Positions 1 through 5,650 of a stretch of DNA of 5,804 bases are shown here, in pieces. The notes below the pieces were generated by a model. It was not told the origin of the DNA. It did no database searches and saw nothing but the letters and a program-made list of their open reading frames with translations. The stretch's first letter is position 1, and each line of letters opens with the position of its first letter. The DNA lies in NCBI GenBank assembly GCA_947462425.1, contig CANHPI010000194.1, positions 1 through 5,804 on the forward strand, written 5' to 3'. The translations under genes were made by a program, and so were the position numbers. Source of the DNA: Bacteroidota bacterium. Lineage in GTDB: Bacteria > Bacteroidota > Bacteroidia > B-17B0 > B-17BO.

Positions 1-214
1 AATTATTATGATGAGCCAAAATCGAAAAGAACAAAAAGATAGAAAGCGCAGTGAAAATGATTATAAAATTAATTTAAAAGCGGAATTAGAAATCCAATTA
101 TTGCACGAAAAAGTTGATCATTTGATAGTCCATCAAAATAAAAAATTACTCGAAATACAGCAATTGCAAATAGATTTTTTTGAGGATGCTATTAAGCAAA
201 TTAGAAATAAGTAA
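1..214 (+). CDS. DUF1003 family membrane protein, C-terminal part (5' end outside window)
   Basis: The frame is open from the left edge, reading I-I-M-M-S-Q-N-R and then a charged tail of about 60 residues, with the stop TAA at 212-214. The ATG at 8 is therefore very probably internal. MMSQNR followed by a K/D/R-rich stretch, then SENDYKINLKAELEI and LHEKVDHL, is the pattern I know from the C-terminus of DUF1003 proteins, in which two membrane helices are followed by a cytoplasmic amphipathic, coiled-coil-like tail. Only the tail is visible; the helices would lie upstream. The heptad-like spacing of L and I in residues such as LEIQLLHEKVDHLIVHQ supports a helical coiled coil. The family has no established biochemical function. 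A 265-base gap holding a promoter separates it from ccoI, so it need not share the oxidase function. Family assignment is fairly confident; role unknown. Confidence 0.8.
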   Translation, partial: IIMMSQNRKEQKDRKRSENDYKINLKAELEIQLLHEKVDHLIVHQNKKLLEIQQLQIDFFEDAIKQIRNK

Positions 215-299
215 ATTTATTAAATTAGGTTTATTTCTTTTTCAATTTTCGCATATTAATAATCGGTTTTTATTTGTTGCTGATTACCTTTTAGCTTGA

Positions 300-330
300 A
301 TAAAAAGTTAAATAACGCATTACTTTTTAT
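300..330 (+). terminator. AT-rich inverted repeat, possible weak terminator of the DUF1003 gene
   Basis: ATAAAAAGT at 300-308 and ACTTTTTAT at 322-330 are perfect 9-base reverse complements around a 13-base loop, about 85 bases after the upstream stop codon. The stem contains only one G-C pair. No clean T-tract follows immediately, although the DNA further on (347-380) is T-rich. It could end the upstream transcript, but in DNA this AT-rich such a repeat can also arise by chance. The rest of the gap from 215 to 400 shows no gene or other site I can support. Confidence 0.3.
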
Positions 331-410
331 ATTATTTAGTGGCGTTTTGTTTAAAGTTGGTTTTTTTATTTTATTTTTTAGAAAACGATTTTTAAATGTA
401 ACATAAACGC

Positions 411-422
411 TGACCTAAATCA
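411..422 (+). promoter_or_regulatory. FNR/CRP-like operator, distal site of the ccoI promoter
   Basis: TGACCTAAATCA fits the dyad TGAY-N4-RTCA, the core of the well-known FNR/FixK-type box (TTGAT-N4-ATCAA). Crp/Fnr regulators of this kind commonly control cbb3 oxidase genes. The centre is at 416.5, exactly 22 bp (about two helical turns) upstream of the centre of the second site, so two dimers could bind the same DNA face. The regulator's identity is inference; only the dyad and the spacing are seen. Confidence 0.6.
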
Positions 423-432
423 TTTCATTTAC

Positions 433-444
433 TGATAAATGTCA
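433..444 (+). promoter_or_regulatory. FNR/CRP-like operator, proximal site of the ccoI promoter
   Basis: TGATAAATGTCA also fits TGAY-N4-RTCA. Its centre (438.5) lies 41.5 bases before position 480. This is the classic class II activator position if transcription starts at about 480, as the TAAGTTTG element suggests. No good TTG -33 element is present where one would be expected, which suits a promoter that depends on an activator. The geometry matches the proximal site before ccoS. Confidence 0.65.
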
Positions 445-467
445 CTTATGCTCTAATTTATGGCTGG

Positions 468-475
468 TAAGTTTG
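468..475 (+). promoter_or_regulatory. Bacteroidota-type -7 promoter element of ccoI
   Basis: TAAGTTTG matches the Bacteroidota -7 consensus TAnnTTTG exactly. Transcription would begin a few bases downstream, at roughly 479-483, which is at or next to the GTG start codon at 480. The mRNA would then be leaderless or nearly so. The start position is inferred from the consensus spacing and not measured. Confidence 0.6.
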
Positions 476-479
476 CACT

Positions 480-2933
480 GTGAAAGTTAAAGCTAAACCT
501 AATACAACTATACCTTGCTATCACTGCGGAGAGGATGTTAAAGACACTCAACACTATATTGAAGATAAATTTTTTTGCTGTAAAGGTTGTCAAACAGTAT
601 ACGAAATCATAAATAAAAGTGATTTATGTTCATATTATGATTTAGAAAGCAATCCAGGAATTACACAAAAACAAGAAATTAGAAAAGGTAAGTTTGATTT
701 TTTGGATGATGAAAGTATTATTGAAAAATTAACGCACTTTAAAGATGATATTCATCAACATGTCATTTTTTATTTACCTCAAATGCATTGTAGTTCTTGC
801 ATATGGATTTTAGAACATTTAAGTAAAATAGATGGCGGAATTATTAAATCTCAGGTGAATTTTATAAAGAGAGAGGTTGCCATTATATACGATTACAAAC
901 AAACCTCCTTGAAAAAAATAGCAGAAGCACTAACACTGATAGGCTATGAACCACATATAAGCTTAAATGATGCGAATGTAAATAAAATTAAAAAATACGA
1001 TACCACTAAAATAGTTAAGTTAGGTATTGCAGGTTTTTGTTTTGGAAATATTATGATGTTAAGTTTTCCTGAATATTTTTCTTTTGGAAATATTGAGGAT
1101 TCAAAGTTAAAAACATGGTTTAGTTATCTAAATCTATTATTATCATTACCTGTATTTTTATATTCCGCTTCCGAATTTTTTATATCTGGATATAAAGGCC
1201 TTCGTCAAAAATTTTTAAATATTGATGCTCCAATTGCTTTGGCTGTTTTAATTACGTTTTCAAGAAGTGTTTATGAAATTTTATCGCATACTGGTGCTGG
1301 CTATTTAGATTCAATGAGTGGTATTGTGTTTTTCATGTTAATTGGGCGTTATTTTCAAAACCGGACCTACCAGCGTATTTCGTTTGATCGCGATTTTACA
1401 TCTTATTTCCCATTAGGAGTAAGTGTAATACATTCAAATAATATAGAAAAACAAATTTCAGTAGCTGATTTAAAAGTTGGTGATCGTATTAAAATTCATA
1501 ATGATGAAATTATACCGGCAGACGCAATTCTTTTTATGGGTAAAGCAACTATAGATTATAGCTTTGTTACTGGAGAATCTATTCCTATTGAAAAATCAAT
1601 TGGAGAAATTGTTTATGCCGGAGGTAAACAAACATCTGGTGCTATTGAGTTAGAAGTGGTTAAACAAGTTTCTCAAAGTTATCTAACGCAATTATGGAAT
1701 AATGAAACTTTCAATGAGGATAAAGATGAAGTAAGAGTCTCTTTTATTCACCAAGTAAGTAGGTATTTTACCTATATTTTGTTTTCAATTGCATTTTTGT
1801 CTGCTACTTATTGGATGTTAAATGATTCATCAAAAGTATGGAATGCTGTAACTTCAATTTTAATTGTAGCATGTCCTTGTGCTCTTTTATTAAGTTCTAC
1901 ATTTACTAATGGTAACATGATTCGTATACTTAATAAGTATATGTTTTTTGTTAAAAATGCTTCTGTCATTGAAAAGATGGCAGACATTGATACAATAGTG
2001 TTTGATAAAACTGGAACAATTACGGAGCAAGGTAAATCCGAAATTATTTTTCAAGGTAGTGAAATGTCGCAAGAGCAAGGTCAATTAATTCGCTCGTTGG
2101 CAAATCAATCAAATCACCCTCTTAGCAAAAGTGTAATTTCTTATTTGCCATTTAGTAAATCTCTTAATGTAAAAAATTATAAAGAGTTTAAAGGTTATGG
2201 GTCGTCTGCCTTAATTAATAATCACCTTATAAAAATGGGTTCATCAGAATTTGTATTAAGAAAGGATTCAGATTATTTAAATAGTGGTAGTAGGATTTAT
2301 ATAAGTATTGATGATGAGTTTGTGGGTTATTTTTTAGTAAAAAATGCTTATAGAAAAAGTTTAGTTGATATTGTTTCTTCATTATGCTCTCAGTTTGATT
2401 TAAAAATATTATCGGGAGATAATGATTCTGAAGAAAAATATTTAAAATCTGTTTTTGGAAATAACTCTGAAATGTTATTTAATCAAAAGCCTCAAGATAA
2501 ATTAAATTTCATTAAACACTTGCAACATAACAATAAAAAAGTGTTAATGATTGGAGATGGTTTAAATGATGCTGGTGCATTAAAACAAAGCAATATTGGC
2601 ATAGCCATAAGCGATAATACCAATAATTTTTCTCCTGCTTGTGATGCTATTTTATCTGGCGAAAGTTTTTCTCTTTTAAAAGAACTTATTTATTACTGTA
2701 AAAAAGAAAAAACTATTATTTTTTCAAGTTTTGTTGTTTCCATTCTATACAACATTATAGGTTTATACTTTGCGGTTCAAGGTGATTTAAGTCCGGTGAT
2801 TGCTGCGATATTGATGCCTGTTAGTTCTATTAGTATTGTTTTATTAACAACTGGACTTAGTAGCTTTTATGAAGTAAAATTAAGGAAAGAAAAACTGATA
2901 AAAGTCAATATTGATAGTGATAATTATCAATAG
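480..2933 (+). CDS. ccoI: CcoI, copper-transporting P1B-type ATPase for cbb3 oxidase assembly
   Basis: An 817-residue heavy-metal P-type ATPase. It uses ATP to move Cu(I) from cytoplasm to periplasm or membrane, supplying the CuB centre of cbb3 oxidase. Visible in order: an N-terminal cysteine cluster (C13xxC16 and C33-C34xxC37) typical of CcoI/FixI; an HMA-like domain at about 93-160 with metal-binding C104-S-S-C107; membrane helices at about 180-200, 212-235, 249-267 and 277-293; actuator motif TGES at 364-367; helices at about 430-475 with the transport motif CPC at 465-467; phosphorylation motif DKTGT with D509; the P1B HP motif at 546-547; GDGLND at 692-697; two final helices at about 745-792. 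All key residues are present and the length is normal. GTG at 480 is the only ordinary start before C13, because an in-frame TAA lies at 468-470 and no ATG or TTG follows in that stretch. The last 13 codons carry operators for ccoS. Confidence 0.95.
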   Translation: MKVKAKPNTTIPCYHCGEDVKDTQHYIEDKFFCCKGCQTVYEIINKSDLCSYYDLESNPGITQKQEIRKGKFDFLDDESIIEKLTHFKDDIHQHVIFYLPQMHCSSCIWILEHLSKIDGGIIKSQVNFIKREVAIIYDYKQTSLKKIAEALTLIGYEPHISLNDANVNKIKKYDTTKIVKLGIAGFCFGNIMMLSFPEYFSFGNIEDSKLKTWFSYLNLLLSLPVFLYSASEFFISGYKGLRQKFLNIDAPIALAVLITFSRSVYEILSHTGAGYLDSMSGIVFFMLIGRYFQNRTYQRISFDRDFTSYFPLGVSVIHSNNIEKQISVADLKVGDRIKIHNDEIIPADAILFMGKATIDYSFVTGESIPIEKSIGEIVYAGGKQTSGAIELEVVKQVSQSYLTQLWNNETFNEDKDEVRVSFIHQVSRYFTYILFSIAFLSATYWMLNDSSKVWNAVTSILIVACPCALLLSSTFTNGNMIRILNKYMFFVKNASVIEKMADIDTIVFDKTGTITEQGKSEIIFQGSEMSQEQGQLIRSLANQSNHPLSKSVISYLPFSKSLNVKNYKEFKGYGSSALINNHLIKMGSSEFVLRKDSDYLNSGSRIYISIDDEFVGYFLVKNAYRKSLVDIVSSLCSQFDLKILSGDNDSEEKYLKSVFGNNSEMLFNQKPQDKLNFIKHLQHNNKKVLMIGDGLNDAGALKQSNIGIAISDNTNNFSPACDAILSGESFSLLKELIYYCKKEKTIIFSSFVVSILYNIIGLYFAVQGDLSPVIAAILMPVSSISIVLLTTGLSSFYEVKLRKEKLIKVNIDSDNYQ
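2896..2907 (+). promoter_or_regulatory. FNR/CRP-like operator, distal site of the ccoS promoter (inside ccoI)
   Basis: TGATAAAAGTCA fits TGAY-N4-RTCA with its centre at 2901.5. It lies in the codons for the polar C-terminal tail of CcoI after the last membrane helix, where the protein sequence is probably loosely constrained. The centre is 22 bp upstream of the next site, the same spacing as in the ccoI promoter. Confidence 0.55.
2918..2929 (+). promoter_or_regulatory. FNR/CRP-like operator, proximal site of the ccoS promoter (inside ccoI)
   Basis: TGATAATTATCA is a perfect 12-base palindrome and the best of the four FNR-like sites, with a following A that completes the right half ATCAA. Its centre (2923.5) is 28.5 bases before the first base of the TAATTTTG element; the matching distance in the ccoI promoter is 29.5. 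It ends two bases before the ccoI stop codon. Activation of ccoSNOQP by a Crp/Fnr regulator is inferred from motif and position. Confidence 0.65.
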
Positions 2934-2951
2934 TAAGAAACATTAACAACT

Positions 2952-2959
2952 TAATTTTG
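2952..2959 (+). promoter_or_regulatory. Bacteroidota-type -7 promoter element of ccoS-ccoNOQP
   Basis: TAATTTTG matches TAnnTTTG exactly and sits in the 34-base gap between ccoI and ccoS. The expected transcription start is about 2963-2967, which leaves a leader of only about one to five bases before the ccoS ATG at 2968. No convincing TTG -33 element is present, and the operator centred at 2923.5 is about 40 bases upstream of the likely start. Confidence 0.6.
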
Positions 2960-2967
2960 CAACCAAT

Positions 2968-3183
2968 ATGAGTGCGTTTTTTATTATGATAGGGGCTAGT
3001 TTATTACTAGCAATAGGTTTTTTGATAGCCTTTATATGGTCTGTTAAAACAAACCAATATGAAGATGATTACACCCCATCTGTAAGAATGCTATTTGATA
3101 ATACTACAAAACAAGAAAATAAACAGGAATCAAAAAAAAATAAAACAAAGAAATATGGAACTACAAAAATTTCAGTACGATAA
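2968..3183 (+). CDS. ccoS: CcoS, cbb3-type oxidase assembly protein
   Basis: A 71-residue protein with one N-terminal membrane helix (about residues 4-25), then an acidic stretch and the pattern QYEDDYTPSVRMLFDN. This is the conserved signature of CcoS/FixS: a helix followed by a D/E-rich segment and a short P-x-x-R-hydrophobic-F-D element. CcoS is required for cofactor insertion into cbb3 oxidase and is usually encoded beside ccoI, as here. The last 24 or so residues form a K/N/Q-rich tail outside the conserved core, encoded by A-rich DNA that includes nine consecutive A (3132-3140) and overlaps the start of ccoN by 29 bases. ATG 2968 is chosen because it begins the helix directly and follows the TAATTTTG promoter element. 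No Shine-Dalgarno sequence is visible. Confidence 0.92.
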   Translation: MSAFFIMIGASLLLAIGFLIAFIWSVKTNQYEDDYTPSVRMLFDNTTKQENKQESKKNKTKKYGTTKISVR

Positions 3184-5281
3184 CAAAACAGTTAAAATGT
3201 TTGCTTATGCAACCATCCTTTGGGGGTTGGTTGGTATGCTGGTTGGTTTAATAGCGGCCATTCAATTGTATTTGCCTGCTGCAAACCTATCATTACCTTA
3301 TACAACTTTTGGTCGCTTGCGTCCTTTACATACAAACGCCGTAATTTTTGCATTTGTTGGTAACGGTATTTTCATGGGAGTTTACTACTCGTTACAGCGT
3401 TTATTAAAGGCGCGTATGTTCAGTGATTTTTTAAGTAAAATTCATTTTTGGGGATGGCAATTAATTATTGTTTTAGCAGCCTTAACATTAGTTTTAGGCA
3501 AAACAACTGGTAAAGAATATGCGGAATTAGAATGGCCTATTGATATTTTAATCACATTAGTTTGGGTAGTATTTGGCTGGAATATGTTCGGTACAATTAT
3601 TCGTCGTCGCGAACGGCATTTATATGTTGCTATTTGGTTTTATATAGCAACGTTTGTAACGGTAGCTATGTTACATATCGTTAACTCAATTGAAATTCCT
3701 GTTTCTTTTTGGAAATCATATTCTTGGTATGCTGGTGTTCAGGATGCTTTAGTGCAATGGTGGTACGGACATAATGCAGTAGCGTTTTTCTTAACTACTC
3801 CATACTTAGGATTGATGTATTATTTCTTACCAAAAATTGCGCAACGTCCTGTTTATTCATATCGATTATCTATTATTCACTTTTGGGCATTAATTTTCTT
3901 ATACATCTGGGCTGGTCCACATCATTTACTATACACTTCAGTACCTGATTGGGCACAATCATTAGGTGTTGTATTCTCAGTAATGTTAATAGCGCCATCA
4001 TGGGGTGGTATGATTAACGGTTTGTTAACCTTGCGTGGAGCTTGGGATAAAGTGCGTGATAATGTTGGTTTAAAATTTTTAGTGGTAGCAGTTACCGCAT
4101 ATGGTATGGCAACTTTCGAAGGTCCTATGTTATCCTTAAAAAGTGTAAGTGCTATCGCACACTACACAGATTGGATTGTAGCACACGTTCACGTTGGTGC
4201 TTTGGGTTGGAATGGATTTATGACCTTTGGTATTTTATATTGGTTAATACCTAGATTATTTCAAACAAAATTATATTCAGAAAAACTAGCAAATATGCAT
4301 TTCTGGATTGGCACATTAGGTATTGTATTATATGCTGTTCCAATGTACTGGGCAGGTTTTATGCAAAGCTCAATGTGGAAAGATTTTACTCCTGAAGGCC
4401 AATTAAAATGGCAGTTTATGGACACAGTAACTAAAATGATTCCTTTTTATATTGCTCGTTCTGTAGGAGGTACATTATATTTAATAGGTGCAATTATGAT
4501 GACTTACAATTTAATTAAAACAATTAAAGTAGGAACATTCTTAGAAGTAGAGGAGGATGAAGCCCCAGCTTTAACAAATGAATATCACGCCCATTCTAAA
4601 GATCACTGGCATCGTTGGATTGAACGCAAACCTATACAATTTATGGTTGCAAGTTTAGTTGTTGTAGCAATAGGTGGCTTAATAGAATTTGTTCCTGTAT
4701 TTTTAGTGAAATCAAACATTCCAACCATTGCAAGTGTAAAACCTTACACTCCTCTTGAATTACAAGGACGAGATATATATATTAGAGAAGGATGTTATAC
4801 TTGTCACTCACAAATGATTCGTCCTTTTAGGAGCGAAACTGCGCGTTACGGAGAATATTCTAAAGCAGGTGAGTTTGTTTATGATCATCCATTTCAATGG
4901 GGTAGTAAACGTACTGGACCAGATTTAGCTCGTGAAGGCGGAAAATATCCTGATAGCTGGCATTATAATCATATGATGGATCCAACATCTATGTCTCCTG
5001 GTTCTATTATGCCTCAATATCCTTGGTTATTAGAAGACCAATTAGATGCTAACTCAACCATGGCAAAAATAAAAGCGATGAAACGTTTAGGTGTTCCTTA
5101 TCCTGCTGGTTATGAAAACACTGCCATCGTCGATATGGAAAAACAAGCAAAAGACATTACGGCTAATTTGAAAAAGGATGGAATTGAAACATTACCAGAT
5201 AGAGAAATTGTTGCTTTAATATCTTATTTACAACGCTTAGGAAAAGATATTAAATCTGAAGGAGTAAAAACACAGAAATAA
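3155..5281 (+). CDS. ccoN: CcoNO, fused cbb3-type cytochrome c oxidase subunits I and II
   Basis: A 708-residue fusion of catalytic subunit CcoN (about 1-465) and monoheme cytochrome c subunit CcoO (about 485-700), which reduces O2 to water and pumps protons. The many-helix CcoN part shows H59 in RLRPLHTN (low-spin heme b ligand), H206 in WWYGHNA and H256-H257 in AGPHH (CuB ligands), Y250 in LIFLYIW (by position the tyrosine that cross-links to the CuB histidine), and H344/H346 in AHVHVG (heme b3 and heme b ligands). A charged, histidine-containing linker (463-490) leads to the CcoO anchor helix (about 495-518), the heme c motif C547-Y-T-C550-H551 and probable distal ligand M619 in PGSIMPQYPWL. 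The ATG at 3155 is preferred over the one at 3095 because the intervening 20 residues are low-complexity K/N/Q and MELQKFQYDNK is a normal CcoN start. It overlaps ccoS by 29 bases, which suggests translational coupling. The fusion is common in Bacteroidota. Confidence 0.96.
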   Translation: MELQKFQYDNKTVKMFAYATILWGLVGMLVGLIAAIQLYLPAANLSLPYTTFGRLRPLHTNAVIFAFVGNGIFMGVYYSLQRLLKARMFSDFLSKIHFWGWQLIIVLAALTLVLGKTTGKEYAELEWPIDILITLVWVVFGWNMFGTIIRRRERHLYVAIWFYIATFVTVAMLHIVNSIEIPVSFWKSYSWYAGVQDALVQWWYGHNAVAFFLTTPYLGLMYYFLPKIAQRPVYSYRLSIIHFWALIFLYIWAGPHHLLYTSVPDWAQSLGVVFSVMLIAPSWGGMINGLLTLRGAWDKVRDNVGLKFLVVAVTAYGMATFEGPMLSLKSVSAIAHYTDWIVAHVHVGALGWNGFMTFGILYWLIPRLFQTKLYSEKLANMHFWIGTLGIVLYAVPMYWAGFMQSSMWKDFTPEGQLKWQFMDTVTKMIPFYIARSVGGTLYLIGAIMMTYNLIKTIKVGTFLEVEEDEAPALTNEYHAHSKDHWHRWIERKPIQFMVASLVVVAIGGLIEFVPVFLVKSNIPTIASVKPYTPLELQGRDIYIREGCYTCHSQMIRPFRSETARYGEYSKAGEFVYDHPFQWGSKRTGPDLAREGGKYPDSWHYNHMMDPTSMSPGSIMPQYPWLLEDQLDANSTMAKIKAMKRLGVPYPAGYENTAIVDMEKQAKDITANLKKDGIETLPDREIVALISYLQRLGKDIKSEGVKTQK

Positions 5282-5304
5282 TAATTCATTATAAAAATAG
5301 ACCT

Positions 5305-5472
5305 ATGAAATTTAAAAACTATTTGGAAAGCATCACCGGAATCGGGATTTATCCATTAATATCATTAATAGTATTTGTTGTGTTTTTTGGCTTAGTTACT
5401 TTATATGTTATTAAAGGAAATAAAAAGCATTTCGAGAAATTAAGAAATTTACCTATTAACGAAAATAATTAA
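5305..5472 (+). CDS. ccoQ: CcoQ-like small subunit of cbb3 oxidase
   Basis: A 55-residue protein beginning MKFKNYLESITGIGIYPLIS, with one membrane helix at about residues 16-37 (IYPLISLIVFVVFFGLVTLYVI) and a basic tail ending LRNLPINENN. Size, single helix, basic tail and position between ccoNO and ccoP fit CcoQ/FixQ, a non-catalytic subunit that helps stabilise the cbb3 complex. CcoQ proteins are short and weakly conserved, so position carries much of the weight in this call. The start ATG is 23 bases after the ccoNO stop, in line with one transcript. There is no Shine-Dalgarno sequence; the upstream bases are A-rich. No promoter element is seen before it. Confidence 0.82.
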   Translation: MKFKNYLESITGIGIYPLISLIVFVVFFGLVTLYVIKGNKKHFEKLRNLPINENN

Positions 5473-5554
5473 TCTATATGAAATAGCCATGTTTGCCAAA
5501 ACATAAATACTAATGATTAAACTGGCTAAACCATATGACAAAAAAACAATAAAT
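5472..5554 (+). repeat. Tandem repeat, copy 1, in the ccoQ-ccoP spacer
   Basis: This is the first of two imperfect direct repeats filling the 178-base spacer. It shares three identical blocks with copy 2: 22 bases at 5476-5497, 22 bases at 5518-5539, and 20 bases at 5540-5559 (AAAAAAACAATAAATATCTA, which runs into the start of copy 2). The middle, 5498-5517, differs in both sequence and length between copies. Each copy begins ATCTA-n-ATGAAATAG, so it contains a start-lysine-stop triplet set. No protein of meaningful length is encoded here. Confidence 0.85.
5476..5536 (+). repeat. Inverted repeat (stem-loop) in repeat copy 1
   Basis: ATATG-AAA-TAGCC (5476-5488) can pair with GGCTA-AAC-CATAT (5524-5536), giving two 5-bp helices separated by a 3x3 internal loop. 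Inside the 35-base loop, ATGTTT (5489-5494) and AAACAT (5499-5504) form a second, 6-bp hairpin around GCCA. No uninterrupted T-tract follows on the + strand, so it does not look like an ordinary intrinsic terminator for this operon. Confidence 0.6.
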
Positions 5555-5642
5555 ATCTAGATATGAAATAGCCATGTTTGCCGAAACACAAAAACAAATA
5601 AAGATAAACTGGCTAAACCATATGACCAAAAAAACAATAAAT
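5555..5642 (+). repeat. Tandem repeat, copy 2, in the ccoQ-ccoP spacer
   Basis: This is the second copy of the unit, 88 bp against 83 bp. Its identical blocks lie at 5561-5582, 5605-5626 and 5628-5647. It carries two extra bases near its start (ATCTAG-ATATG), an extra C at 5627 and a different 22-base centre (5583-5604). The unit boundary ATCTA recurs at 5643-5647 just before the ccoP ATGAAA, so the ccoP start region looks like the beginning of a third, truncated unit. Confidence 0.85.
5561..5623 (+). repeat. Inverted repeat (stem-loop) in repeat copy 2
   Basis: The arms of copy 1 recur exactly: ATATG-AAA-TAGCC (5561-5573) against GGCTA-AAC-CATAT (5611-5623). The inner hairpin is kept in shortened form, TGTTT (5575-5579) with AAACA (5584-5588). 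The arms are unchanged while the loop sequence has diverged, which suggests the paired segments matter. Cross-pairing between arms of the two copies is also possible. Confidence 0.6.
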
Positions 5643-5650
5643 ATCTACTT

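Noticed and set aside
118..145. TGAT...ATCA half-sites near the end of the DUF1003 gene
   Set aside because: The spacing is five bases, not four, the site lies in coding sequence, and no promoter element follows at a suitable distance.
1890..2084. Minus-strand reading frame of 64 codons
   Set aside because: It lies antisense within the strongly conserved CPC-to-DKTGT part of ccoI, shows no recognisable protein pattern, and has no supporting promoter.
3095..3154. Upstream ATG extending CcoN by 20 residues
   Set aside because: The extension is low-complexity K/N/Q sequence from the A-rich ccoS tail, and the usual CcoN N-terminus begins at the ATG at 3155.
5488..5580. CATGTTTG in both repeat copies as -7 promoter elements for ccoP
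   Set aside because: Each copy (5488-5495 and 5573-5580) misses the first T of TAnnTTTG. No TTG -33 element or FNR-like site is nearby, and the bases are explained by the inner hairpin.
5472..5650. CRISPR-like array
   Set aside because: There are only two copies of an 83-88 bp unit. The varying centres are low-complexity A-rich DNA, there is no regular short repeat-spacer pattern, and no cas genes are visible.
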